DNA of 57,342 nucleotides, from positions 1-57,342 of the forward strand of contig MNTL01000068.1 of NCBI GenBank assembly GCA_001916965.1, in the 5' to 3' direction. The number at the start of each line of letters is the position of its first letter. The stretch's first letter is position 1. The notes beneath the pieces were generated by a model. It searched no databases, was not told the DNA's origin, and saw nothing but the letters and a program-made list of their open reading frames with translations. This DNA comes from Roseburia sp. CAG:10041_57. Its GTDB lineage: Bacteria; Bacillota; Clostridia; Lachnospirales; Lachnospiraceae. Made by a program: the position numbers and the translations under genes. This document shows, piece after piece, positions 17,291 through 25,535 of the stretch.

Positions 17291-18283
17291 ATGAAAAAAG
17301 GTTATTTGAAAATAGCTGGTACCATTCTTGCTGCCACACTGTTATTCACTGGCTGTGCCCAAACCGGAAGTCAATCTTCTGTCATTTCCGGAAACGACAC
17401 TAAAATTCTTATGTGTATGTCGGATGGTAATGATACCTTCCGTGCTATGTTGGCAGATGCTGCTGCATCTACTGCCCAAAACCTTGGCGCACAGTTTGAT
17501 CTGGTAGATGCACAGAATACAATAGAAACACAGGCAGACCAGATTCGTTCTGCCAAGGAACAGGGTTATGACGTTATTCTCTGTCTTCCTGTAGATGCTG
17601 ATACTGCCATAGAACTGGAATCCTGCGCAGGCGATCTTCCAATCATCTTTATGAACAGCTGCCCTGCTGATAAACGGCTGAAAGCAGACCAGTATATGTA
17701 TGTTGGTTCCAATGAACAAGTTGCAGGTCAGCTTCAGGCTGAATATGTTCTTGACAAAATGGCTTCCAAGGATGAAATCAACGTTGTTATCTTCAAAGGT
17801 GAAAAAAACCACTCTGCCACCAAAGGAAGAACAGAAGCACTTAAAACGGCTTTTAAGAACAGTGGCAAAAAGGTAAATATCGTATTTGAAGATTACGCTG
17901 ACTGGAGTACAGATAAAGCAGCTGAAATGCTTAATGTCTTCATTGATCTGAATAAGTCATTTGACTGTGTTATCAGTAATAATGATTCCATGGCACTGGG
18001 CGCTGTAGAAGCCTGCAAAGCCAATGGCATTGATCCATCCTCCGTGCCAATCCTTGGTGTCGATGCTACTACAGATGGATGTGCTGCCATTGCATCCGGA
18101 GACATGGCTTTCACCGTATACCAGTCTGCAACCGGACAGGGTGAAGCCGCTGTCAAAGTAGCTGTAGCACTTGCCAATCATCAGTCTGCATCTTCAAGTG
18201 GCCTTGATGTCAGTGAAGATGGTAAATATGTATGGGTTCCATTTGAACCGGTAGACGCATCCAATGTAGCATCCTATCAATAG
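17291..18283 (+). CDS. Periplasmic-type sugar-binding lipoprotein (Peripla_BP_4 family)
   Basis: A 330-residue secreted lipoprotein. The signal peptide ends in the lipobox LFTGC, giving lipid-anchored C22. The mature part is a two-lobe type I binding fold like ribose/galactose-binding proteins: AASTAQNLGAQFDLVDAQN, QADQIRSAKEQGYDVILCLP, and a hinge DCVISNNDSMALGAVEACK. AGGAGG lies upstream of the ATG. No permease or ATPase gene accompanies it, and a terminator follows directly. Its operon partner is a chemoreceptor, so it may present a sugar or autoinducer-like ligand to that receptor and not serve transport. The ligand is not identifiable. Confidence 0.9.
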   Translation: MKKGYLKIAGTILAATLLFTGCAQTGSQSSVISGNDTKILMCMSDGNDTFRAMLADAAASTAQNLGAQFDLVDAQNTIETQADQIRSAKEQGYDVILCLPVDADTAIELESCAGDLPIIFMNSCPADKRLKADQYMYVGSNEQVAGQLQAEYVLDKMASKDEINVVIFKGEKNHSATKGRTEALKTAFKNSGKKVNIVFEDYADWSTDKAAEMLNVFIDLNKSFDCVISNNDSMALGAVEACKANGIDPSSVPILGVDATTDGCAAIASGDMAFTVYQSATGQGEAAVKVAVALANHQSASSSGLDVSEDGKYVWVPFEPVDASNVASYQ

Positions 18284-18301
18284 AATTTACAAAACAGTCA
18301 A

Positions 18302-18341
18302 AAAAGAACAGCCAACTGTTTTTACAGTGGCTGTTCTTTTT
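18302..18341 (+). terminator. Terminator after the chemoreceptor/binding-protein operon
   Basis: The arms gaacagcc (18306-18313) and ggctgttc (18329-18336) with further inner pairing are followed by a T-run. Confidence 0.85.
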
Positions 18342-18359
18342 CTATGCATCCGTATACAT

Positions 18360-18845
18360 TTACTCGAATTTCAAATCGTCACTGTCTATTTTAATGAAAT
18401 TCACTTGATTTACACCTTCTGCTTCTTCCGAATCCCCTGAAATGACTACAAGCTTGGTATGAAGGCTTTTTCCTTTGGTATCTGCATTCTCTATGGTACT
18501 GTTTGCAAGCTCTGGATATTCATAAAATATCAGTATCAGCTTAGCAATCTTAATTGTCAGCTCAGAACCTATGGCAATCACCATGTCCGGCTTTTTCTCA
18601 CTCATGAACTGAATACCGCCTATCAGCTGGATCTGGGATAATTTATCCCCGCCTATGTCATATTCTCCCATGATCACACCCATGGAATCCATATATGTTC
18701 TGATCTTGGATACAATATTACTTACTCCCTGGCTCATCTGACTATCCCTGATCAGTACGACATTTTTGCAGCTGATGTGTTCCAGGTAATCCCATGCCTT
18801 TCCTCCGCAGGAAAAGGCAGATTTAATTGCAATTGATTTTGTCAT
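18360..18845 (-). CDS. Iron-ADH-like half protein (N-terminal domain relative only)
   Basis: A 161-residue protein with AAGGAGG upstream of its ATG. The layout matches the N-terminal Rossmann-type domain of iron-containing alcohol dehydrogenases: CKNVVLIRDSQMSQGV, IGGIQFMSEKKPDMVIAIG, and near the end HTKLVVISGDSEEAEGVNQ where the family has its TxGTGSE loop. The NAD-binding Gly-Gly-Gly-Ser motif is changed to AIGSELTIKIAKLI. The helical, metal-binding C-terminal domain (about 200 residues) is missing. It therefore cannot be a normal dehydrogenase. It stands between the chemoreceptor operon terminator and the sugar ABC operon terminator, transcribed alone. The homology is by eye. Confidence 0.55.
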   Translation of the reverse strand: MTKSIAIKSAFSCGGKAWDYLEHISCKNVVLIRDSQMSQGVSNIVSKIRTYMDSMGVIMGEYDIGGDKLSQIQLIGGIQFMSEKKPDMVIAIGSELTIKIAKLILIFYEYPELANSTIENADTKGKSLHTKLVVISGDSEEAEGVNQVNFIKIDSDDLKFE

Positions 18846-18902
18846 AAATGATGTTCCCTCCTTACATTCTTCACTTATTCCCTGCTCTCTTATCCTTAGA
18901 CT

Positions 18903-18945
18903 AAAAAAAACGCTTGTAAACAGTAGAAAACTACTGTTACAAACG
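18903..18945 (-). terminator. Terminator after the sugar ABC importer operon
   Basis: On the minus strand a long stem (arms at 18931-18945 and 18911-18926, around a TTTT loop) is followed by eight T residues. It lies 90 bases past the MalG-type permease stop. Confidence 0.8.
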
Positions 18946-19034
18946 CCTTTGTTATATCTGTATCAATATCTTGTTCCGATATTAACTATACTCTTCGTTT
19001 TAACAATTGTCAATTGTTATATACAATCAGTAAA

Positions 19035-19886
19035 TTAACCTTTCAATCCACTTGTCGCAATACCTTCTACAAAATATTTCTGCGCCGCAAAGAATAGAAT
19101 CATGACAGGAATGACTGCTACAGTTGCCATTGCAAGGACTTTTCCCCATTGTACTACTGACTCTGCATCCAGAGACATTCTCAATGCCAGTGAAATCGGG
19201 TATTTTTTTACTGAATTAATAAATATCAATGAATTAAAATAATCATTATATGTCCACAAGAACTGGAAAAGCCCGGCAGAAAATAATGCAGGTTTCATTA
19301 AAGGCAGAATAATTCTTGTCAATGTTTTGAAAGTGCCACATCCGTCAATATATGCTGATTCATCCAGCTCCCTTGGAATTCCACGCAAAAATTGAATAAT
19401 CATATATGGGAAAAATGAATTACAGCACAATACCGCCGGCGCATAGAATGGCATATAAGAATCCACCCAATGAAATTTATTATACAAAGTATATCTTGGA
19501 ATAATTACTACCGCATTAGGTAACATCATCATTGCAAGTAATAAGATAAAAAGGAATTTTTTCCCTGGGAAATTAAATCTTGCAAAGCCATATGCAACAA
19601 ATGTTGCCGATAAAACTGTTAATAGTGTAGTTGGTACCACCATAATAAATGTATTAAGAAAGAACTTTGCATAAGTAAATTTACCACTTCCCTTCCAGCC
19701 ATCTATATAATACTGAAATGAAAAAGATTCCGGTAACAGTTTAAATGAACCAAATATTTCTTCATTCGTTTTAAAAGTAGAAAAGAACATCCAGATAATC
19801 GGATATAATAAAACAAATCCGATTATAAATATCAATAAATAATCAAAAAACAAATTTCGCTTTTTTGATTTCATGCTACTCACCAT
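19035..19886 (-). CDS. Carbohydrate ABC transporter permease (MalG type)
   Basis: A 283-residue inner-membrane permease with six predicted helices, the first at about 15-35 (YLLIFIIGFVLLYPIIWMFF). The coupling-helix EAA loop reads ELDESAYIDGCGTFKTLTRI, as expected for CUT1 sugar importers. It pairs with the MalF-type permease encoded 35 bases upstream. No ATP-binding subunit is present, and these systems commonly share an MsmX-type ATPase encoded elsewhere. It ends with the typical FVEGIATSGLKG tail. The upstream YesM/YesN pair probably regulates the operon. The sugar is unknown. Confidence 0.93.
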   Translation of the reverse strand: MVSSMKSKKRNLFFDYLLIFIIGFVLLYPIIWMFFSTFKTNEEIFGSFKLLPESFSFQYYIDGWKGSGKFTYAKFFLNTFIMVVPTTLLTVLSATFVAYGFARFNFPGKKFLFILLLAMMMLPNAVVIIPRYTLYNKFHWVDSYMPFYAPAVLCCNSFFPYMIIQFLRGIPRELDESAYIDGCGTFKTLTRIILPLMKPALFSAGLFQFLWTYNDYFNSLIFINSVKKYPISLALRMSLDAESVVQWGKVLAMATVAVIPVMILFFAAQKYFVEGIATSGLKG

Positions 19887-19921
19887 ACCTTTCCTGTTTG
19901 TGTGAATTTATTATTTCTACA

Positions 19922-20824
19922 CTATTCATCTGCATAATGAACCCAAAGTTTTGAAGATGCAAACAGTACTACTGTAAACGTCAATATTACAGTAAATACA
20001 ATCCAGGAAATAGCACTTGCGTAACCCATTTTGAAATAACCGAATCCTTCCCTATACAGCTTCATGCCTAAAACATACGTTGACTTCAAAGGACCACCCT
20101 CTGTTATTACATCTGCGGAGGTAAAATTTTGCAGTGCCTGTATTGTCTGATTTAATACTGTAAAGAAAATGATTGGTGAAATCTGAGGCAAAGTTATATG
20201 CCAGAATCTCTTCGTTTTTCCTGCTCCATCGATCTCAGCCGCTTCATATAATGACTTGGGAACATTTTTTAATGCAGCCAGAAACATAACCATTGACGAA
20301 CCAAATTGCCAGATTTCCAATAGACATATTGTTGGCAATGCCCATGTGGTGCTTCCGAGGAATTGTACATTAGGCAGTCTTAAAGCAGTTAATACAGCGT
20401 TAATAGGACCATTATCCAGGAACATTAATTTCCACAATATGGCAATTGCAACGCTTCCTCCAAACAAAGACGGTATATAATACAATGTTCGAATCAGATT
20501 GATTCCCCTGATATCTCTGTTCAGGAATATGGCAACTGCAAGTGCAAGTATTATTTTCCCCGGAACAGTCATTAACGCAAATACAATCGTAACACGAAGA
20601 GATGTCCAGAATTCCTTATCCTTTGTAAATAATTTTATATAATTTCCGAATCCGATAAAGTCGGGTTTTGAGCCTATTGAATAGTCTGCAAATGAATAAA
20701 TTAACGAACTGATAAATGGATACAATTGAAGAATTGCAAACCCTATCAGCCAAGGCGCTATATAATAGTAGGCTTTTAAATCCCTTTTTGAATAGCCTGC
20801 CTTTTTACCAAGAGTCTTACTCAT
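19922..20824 (-). CDS. Carbohydrate ABC transporter permease (MalF/UgpA type)
   Basis: A 300-residue membrane protein with six helices. The first is at about 18-42 (AYYYIAPWLIGFAILQLYP). The EAA loop is SLYEAAEIDGAGKTKRFWHI, the contact for the shared ATPase. The C-terminal QTIQALQNF and YKMGYASAIS-like parts are typical of the CUT1 family. It is encoded between the solute-binding protein gene and the MalG-type permease. A hairpin with a T-run lies just before it and may lower its expression relative to the binding protein. Confidence 0.93.
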   Translation of the reverse strand: MSKTLGKKAGYSKRDLKAYYYIAPWLIGFAILQLYPFISSLIYSFADYSIGSKPDFIGFGNYIKLFTKDKEFWTSLRVTIVFALMTVPGKIILALAVAIFLNRDIRGINLIRTLYYIPSLFGGSVAIAILWKLMFLDNGPINAVLTALRLPNVQFLGSTTWALPTICLLEIWQFGSSMVMFLAALKNVPKSLYEAAEIDGAGKTKRFWHITLPQISPIIFFTVLNQTIQALQNFTSADVITEGGPLKSTYVLGMKLYREGFGYFKMGYASAISWIVFTVILTFTVVLFASSKLWVHYADE

Positions 20825-20846
20825 ATTTCTACCCCTAACAGTTTTC

Positions 20847-20882
20847 TAAAAAAGAGATGCCCTATGCACAATAAGGCATCTC
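20847..20882 (-). terminator. Partial terminator between binding protein and permease genes
   Basis: On the minus strand the arms GAGATGCC and GGCATCTC (20854-20882) enclose a 12-base loop, followed by TTTTTT. Its position after the binding-protein gene and before the permeases suggests partial read-through, giving more binding protein than permease. Confidence 0.75.
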
Positions 20883-20900
20883 CGGTGTGTTTACACTATT

Positions 20901-22280
20901 TTATAATGAAGAAAGAGAATCTATAATTTCGCTTGCTGCTTCCTCTGGTGTAGTTGCACCATATCCAACAGTCTCTACTGCATCAAAGAGAATTGTTTTT
21001 GCCTCTTCTGAAGAAGAAATCTTGTCATTTGGTGTTCCTCCGGCTGCTGCTGCAATATTAGCACCTTCCATAGTAACTTCACTGAGCTTACCATTTTCAG
21101 AGCAGATCTTTCTTGCATTCTCTGTAGGTGGAACAGATCTTGTGGCACCTAATGTTGCAAGTGCTGTCTCATTGTTAAAGAAATAATTCATGAATTCTAC
21201 TGCCATTTCCGGATGCTCACATGTCTTGGTCACTGCCATAACCTGAGGTGTATTAGAAGCCCATCCTTTTTCTGTGCATCCTGATAACATAGGTAACTGA
21301 CTCATTGAATAATTTGCACTGTCATTCGCTGCTACCATGACATCAATTGTTGAAATGTAAGTAAGTGCAGATACATATTTACCTGCTATCCAGTTAGCAT
21401 CTGACTGTAAATTATCACCGCCATAAGCCGCTTGATATGATGCCGGTGCTACTACTCCTTCATCATATAATTTCTTCACATATTGCATAAGCTCAGCCAT
21501 CTGTTCTTCTGTAATGTTAAGCTCTCCTGTCTCCTTGTCGAATAAAGTACTTCCGCATAACTGCTTGCCATAATTGAATACAATCAGATTAACGATATAT
21601 TCTTTATTTGCACATAACAGATACATACTGTCATCATATTCACGAACTTTCCTGCCCATTTCCAACAGATCATCCCATGTATAAGCCTGTGTAAAATCTA
21701 TACCAATTTCATCTGCAAGATCCTGATTTACCAGGATACCTGCTCCGGAAATACCTGTAGGAAGTCCTAACTGTTTACCATCATATCTTCCGTTAATCTC
21801 CAGAGATATATAATTCTCATCAAATGTAGACAGATCCATGTTACTGTAGTCCATGTAATTAACAAAGTAATCTCCTGTTGAAACATACTGAGGGAATGTT
21901 TCTGGGTCTACCTGAACAATATCTGCTGCTGTTCCTGATGCCAGCTGAGTAGCCAGCTTATCATGATAACCGTCATTTCCGCCATACTCTGCCTCAATTG
22001 TTACATTAGGATGAAGCGCTTCGAACTGCTCAATCACTTCTAATGTAGCTGCATTACGTTCATCGCCGCCCCACCATGCAAATCTTAAAGTAATTGGTTC
22101 GTCATCAGAAGCTGCTGTCTGTGATATTTCAGATGCAGTATTCTGTTCTGTAACTTCTGATTGTGTCTGAGAAGTTGATGCTGTAGAATCACCAGATTCT
22201 GTTGAAGAGCTTCCACATCCAGTAAGCATCCCTGCTATCATTGTTACACTAAGCCCCATTGCTAATAGTTTTTTGTTCAT
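20901..22280 (-). CDS. Extracellular sugar-binding lipoprotein (family 1 solute-binding protein)
   Basis: A 459-residue lipoprotein. Its signal peptide ends in the lipobox GMLTGC, and a Ser/Thr-rich linker follows. The mature domain starts ITLRFAWWGGDERN and continues with LHPNVTIEAEYGG and DIVQVDPETFPQYVSTG, which is typical of CUT1 oligosaccharide-binding proteins. AGGGAGG lies before the ATG. It is first in the importer operon, 150 bases after the histidine kinase gene of a YesM/YesN pair. The substrate is probably a plant or host oligosaccharide but cannot be read from the sequence. Confidence 0.94.
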   Translation of the reverse strand: MNKKLLAMGLSVTMIAGMLTGCGSSSTESGDSTASTSQTQSEVTEQNTASEISQTAASDDEPITLRFAWWGGDERNAATLEVIEQFEALHPNVTIEAEYGGNDGYHDKLATQLASGTAADIVQVDPETFPQYVSTGDYFVNYMDYSNMDLSTFDENYISLEINGRYDGKQLGLPTGISGAGILVNQDLADEIGIDFTQAYTWDDLLEMGRKVREYDDSMYLLCANKEYIVNLIVFNYGKQLCGSTLFDKETGELNITEEQMAELMQYVKKLYDEGVVAPASYQAAYGGDNLQSDANWIAGKYVSALTYISTIDVMVAANDSANYSMSQLPMLSGCTEKGWASNTPQVMAVTKTCEHPEMAVEFMNYFFNNETALATLGATRSVPPTENARKICSENGKLSEVTMEGANIAAAAGGTPNDKISSSEEAKTILFDAVETVGYGATTPEEAASEIIDSLSSL

Positions 22281-22430
22281 AAAAACCTCCCTTTCTAAAA
22301 ATACCTCTTAAGATAGATTTATTATATCTCCTTAGGTTTCTTTCAAAAAGGGAGGGACATTTTTATTTTTCCTCATTTTTTTTTAATTTTTTAATATAAG
22401 GTAATATTTTTTGTCATTCTCACACAATTT

Positions 22431-24164
22431 TTATGATTCTCTTGGCAAACAGAATCTGATTACAGTTCCCATATCCTTTTTACTATAGATATGCAGCTGA
22501 GCTTCTTCTCCATAGTACAGTTTCAATCTGCAGTTTACATTTGCCAGTCCTACATGATTAGGATTATAGTCTTTCATATTCTGTCTTTGCATCTGTAATT
22601 CCTCTTTTGTCATACCAATGCCGGAGTCAATTACTGAAATGACTACTTTAGGTTCTGTATGAGAATAATGTATTTTTACTTTTATATAACCTTTTTCCCG
22701 ATAACGTACACCATGAAGTATACTATTCTCCACTATAGGCTGTAGCAAAAGTCTGAAAACCTGAAAATCCATCAGCTCTTCATCTACTTCATAGTATAGT
22801 ATAAATTTATCTCCAAAACGAAGCTTCTGAATATTCACATATTTCTTCAGATACTGAATTTCCCTTGCAAAAGAAACTTTCTCATTAGAATTTCCTAACG
22901 CATATTTCAAAATGTCGCTCAGTTCTTCTATCGTTGTAGCGATTTTTCCATTTTTCCCTTCAACCTGATTTACTTCAAGCTGTATTGTTTGTAGGGTATT
23001 GAACAGGAAATGTGGATTAATCTGTGCCTGTAATGCTGTAATTTCAGCAATTCTTTCTTCTTCCTTTTTGATTTCCAACTGTTTATCAAGCTTTACCTTC
23101 TGTAAGAACAAATACACAATATTTTTCATGATAATGTCATATTCGTCTTTAGCCGGAGAACTCGATTTTGCCAGCACATAAATGCCTTTTTCAGCATTGG
23201 AAAAGATCTGGATAAACTCATCAAGATGTTGGAAGTTTCTCTTAGTCGTTATATAAGCCAATAAAGTCACTATAATACTGTTAATAAAGAATACAAGAAA
23301 ATAAACAGGAAAAATATTACTTAATTCCTTATTAACTTCCGTCTTTGGTACTAGGGCTATTATTTCTAATTCACATTTTTCGTCATAAAGATTCTGAATT
23401 AAATAATTTTCATTATTTATGTTTACCCATTTAGACTCCCCTGCCTTCTGCATTATATTTTCTAATATCTCGTCATTTACACCTATGGTATCCTGATATG
23501 CTATGATGAGTTCATCTTGTGAATTGACAAATAACAAAGTCATTCCGATATCACCCACTGCCTGTTCCAGAATATTTTCATATGCCTGCAAGTCAATATT
23601 CATAATGACAAACCCATCCATCAGGAGCATTCTCTGATACACGGTAAGTTCATTCTTTGTATTCCTGTATTCTTCATACTCATGTCTTTTAACCAGCGTT
23701 TCCGTTTCTTCAGGCATACCCCTGCATTGTTCCAGCCAATATTCGTTTCCACTTATATCCTGTATAGCATTTTCCGAAGAATAGTATCTATCGTATCCTG
23801 TCAGATATATATTTATATCCGATACATAACTATATACTTCCTGTACACTACGAAGCATTGCCTTCATACTACGAAGATAAATCGTATCACTATATGAAAT
23901 GAAATCAGATTTTTTTAATATATTTTTCAATGCAATTCCCATATATGGATTCTTTGTAAACAAATCATTCTGCATGGCTATATTGTTGATTACAAGTGAC
24001 AGATTAGTATCTGTTGACTCTAATACCTTCTGTTCACGGCTGATGATTCTCTCCTCTGCACTATTTCCAAATATAACCATTGCAATTACAAAAAGCAGAA
24101 AAGTTGGTATAAAGAATGCCATAAAATATACCGCAAAACGTTTTAAAAAAAATTTTTTTTTCAT
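22431..24164 (-). CDS. YesM-type sensor histidine kinase
   Basis: A 577-residue kinase of the His_kinase/LytS-YesM group. TM1 is at about 10-32, followed by a large extracytoplasmic sensor (about 33-285) and TM2 at about 288-308. HAMP-like linker helices and a coiled coil follow. The phosphoacceptor is H385 in NPHFLFNTLQ, and the HATPase ends with DSGIGMTKEE and HVGLANVNCRLKLYYG. Its ATG overlaps the stop of the regulator gene by four bases (ATGA at 24161-24164), so the two are translationally coupled. It probably senses an extracellular sugar and controls the adjacent ABC importer. Confidence 0.94.
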   Translation of the reverse strand: MKKKFFLKRFAVYFMAFFIPTFLLFVIAMVIFGNSAEERIISREQKVLESTDTNLSLVINNIAMQNDLFTKNPYMGIALKNILKKSDFISYSDTIYLRSMKAMLRSVQEVYSYVSDINIYLTGYDRYYSSENAIQDISGNEYWLEQCRGMPEETETLVKRHEYEEYRNTKNELTVYQRMLLMDGFVIMNIDLQAYENILEQAVGDIGMTLLFVNSQDELIIAYQDTIGVNDEILENIMQKAGESKWVNINNENYLIQNLYDEKCELEIIALVPKTEVNKELSNIFPVYFLVFFINSIIVTLLAYITTKRNFQHLDEFIQIFSNAEKGIYVLAKSSSPAKDEYDIIMKNIVYLFLQKVKLDKQLEIKKEEERIAEITALQAQINPHFLFNTLQTIQLEVNQVEGKNGKIATTIEELSDILKYALGNSNEKVSFAREIQYLKKYVNIQKLRFGDKFILYYEVDEELMDFQVFRLLLQPIVENSILHGVRYREKGYIKVKIHYSHTEPKVVISVIDSGIGMTKEELQMQRQNMKDYNPNHVGLANVNCRLKLYYGEEAQLHIYSKKDMGTVIRFCLPRES

Positions 24165-24886
24165 TTTGCGGTACTTCCTTTCCTGTAATCCATAGGTGTC
24201 ACTCCATAATAATTTTTGAAAGCATGAGAAAAACTCTTCGGATTATCATATCCTACATAATAAGCAATATCGTAAGTTTTGTACTGCAGATCCTGCAGCA
24301 TAGCAGCAGCCTTTTCCATCCTGATCTGCAAAAGATATTCTGCGAATCCGAAATCACATTTCTCCTTTAAGATACGTGATAAATAACTGGCACTCAGATT
24401 GACTCTCACCGCCGCTTCCTCCAATGATGCTTCTTGAAAATGTTCTTCCGTATACGACTTTACTTCGACAAGTATTTTCTCATAATACCCCTTCGGCTGT
24501 TCCTGCTCGACATGATTTTTCCTGTCAAGCTCCTGTTTTATTTTCTCAAAGCAAGAAATAATATCTGCGCTCTTAAGAGGTTTCAGTAAATAATCCACAA
24601 CATTTAGCTGAATTGCAGCCCTGAAATATTCATAATTCTGGTGACTGGATATAATTACAACTTTGATATCAGCTTTTGCTATTTCTTTTGTCAACTCTAA
24701 TCCATTCATTTCCGGCATCTCGATATCACTCATCAATACGTCTACCTGATTTTGGTTAATATACTGCAATGCTTTATCCGGTTCGCTGAACGCATGTGCT
24801 TCAAATCCAATTTCTTTCCATGGAAACAGATTCGCAATTCCTTCTGATATTGTTACTTCATCATCAACGATAACTACCTGATACAT
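24161..24886 (-). CDS. YesN/AraC-type response regulator
   Basis: A 241-residue regulator. The receiver domain has the acidic pair DDE (about 8-10), phosphoacceptor D54 (VLMSDIEMPE) and KPLKS. A C-terminal AraC helix-turn-helix pair has NLSASYLSRILKEK and the signature YYVGYDNPKSFSHAFKNYYGVTP. I start at the ATG at 24886 because GGGAG lies eight bases upstream; the longer frame would need a TTG five codons earlier. It pairs with the overlapping YesM-type kinase gene. Such pairs regulate neighbouring CUT1 sugar importers. Confidence 0.94.
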   Translation of the reverse strand: MYQVVIVDDEVTISEGIANLFPWKEIGFEAHAFSEPDKALQYINQNQVDVLMSDIEMPEMNGLELTKEIAKADIKVVIISSHQNYEYFRAAIQLNVVDYLLKPLKSADIISCFEKIKQELDRKNHVEQEQPKGYYEKILVEVKSYTEEHFQEASLEEAAVRVNLSASYLSRILKEKCDFGFAEYLLQIRMEKAAAMLQDLQYKTYDIAYYVGYDNPKSFSHAFKNYYGVTPMDYRKGSTAK

Positions 24887-24913
24887 ATATATTTCTCCCA
24901 ATATCCTCCATAT

Positions 24914-25489
24914 TTACAGAAACCATATCTTCGCATTTGTAGATGAGACGGCAACTGCCCCGGCATCCAGTGCATTACATACATCCTCTTTATCAGAGAT
25001 AAGCCCGCCTGCAATAAGCGGTGTTTTGTTTTCACCGGTGATCTTGCGTATGATCTTAGGCATGACTCCCGGAAGCACCTCAATACAGTCAGGTCTGGCT
25101 TCTCTGGTCTGCTTTGACAGATTGGATAGTGCCATGGAATCAATGATAAAAAAACGAAGTACCGTAGCAAGTCCAAGCTCCCTGGCATGTTTTGCCAGCA
25201 TGGGTTTGGTCGTAATGATGCCATCCGCTTTCGTTCTTTCCTTAATATAATCAACACTGACCTCTTTGCTTCCAAGCCCCGCAATCAAATCCATATGCAC
25301 CATCGCCAGCTTCCCCTCTGCTTTGATTCGTTCCACAATCTCTGCAATATTACAAATATCACCAAATAATATAAAAATGACGCAGGCGTCACTTTTCAGG
25401 CACTGTTCCAGGCTTTCTGCATCCTTTATGGCAGGAATGATAGGTGTATTTTCAATTGCTTCTTTAAATTCTGTCTGATGCTTTTCCAT
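24914..25489 (-). CDS. glpP: GlpP-family glycerol-3-phosphate-responsive antiterminator
   Basis: A 191-residue TIM-barrel-like protein beginning MEKHQTEFKEAIENTPIIPA. Later parts match the GlpP family: VIFILFGDICNIAEIVERIK, VHMDLIAGLGSKEVSVDY, PDCIEVLPGVMPKIIRKI and PLIAGGLISDKEDV. In Bacillus, GlpP binds glycerol-3-phosphate and lets transcription pass a terminator in glpD leader RNA. I choose the ATG at 25489, six bases after AGAGG; the ATG at 25495 directly abuts that site. It lies between the YesN gene and a lipase-like gene. No glp genes are in the window, so the target is elsewhere or is the neighbouring hydrolase. Confidence 0.88.
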   Translation of the reverse strand: MEKHQTEFKEAIENTPIIPAIKDAESLEQCLKSDACVIFILFGDICNIAEIVERIKAEGKLAMVHMDLIAGLGSKEVSVDYIKERTKADGIITTKPMLAKHARELGLATVLRFFIIDSMALSNLSKQTREARPDCIEVLPGVMPKIIRKITGENKTPLIAGGLISDKEDVCNALDAGAVAVSSTNAKIWFL

Positions 25490-25535
25490 ATTCATCCTCT
25501 AATCATACAATCGCACATCCGCAAAACATATATTT

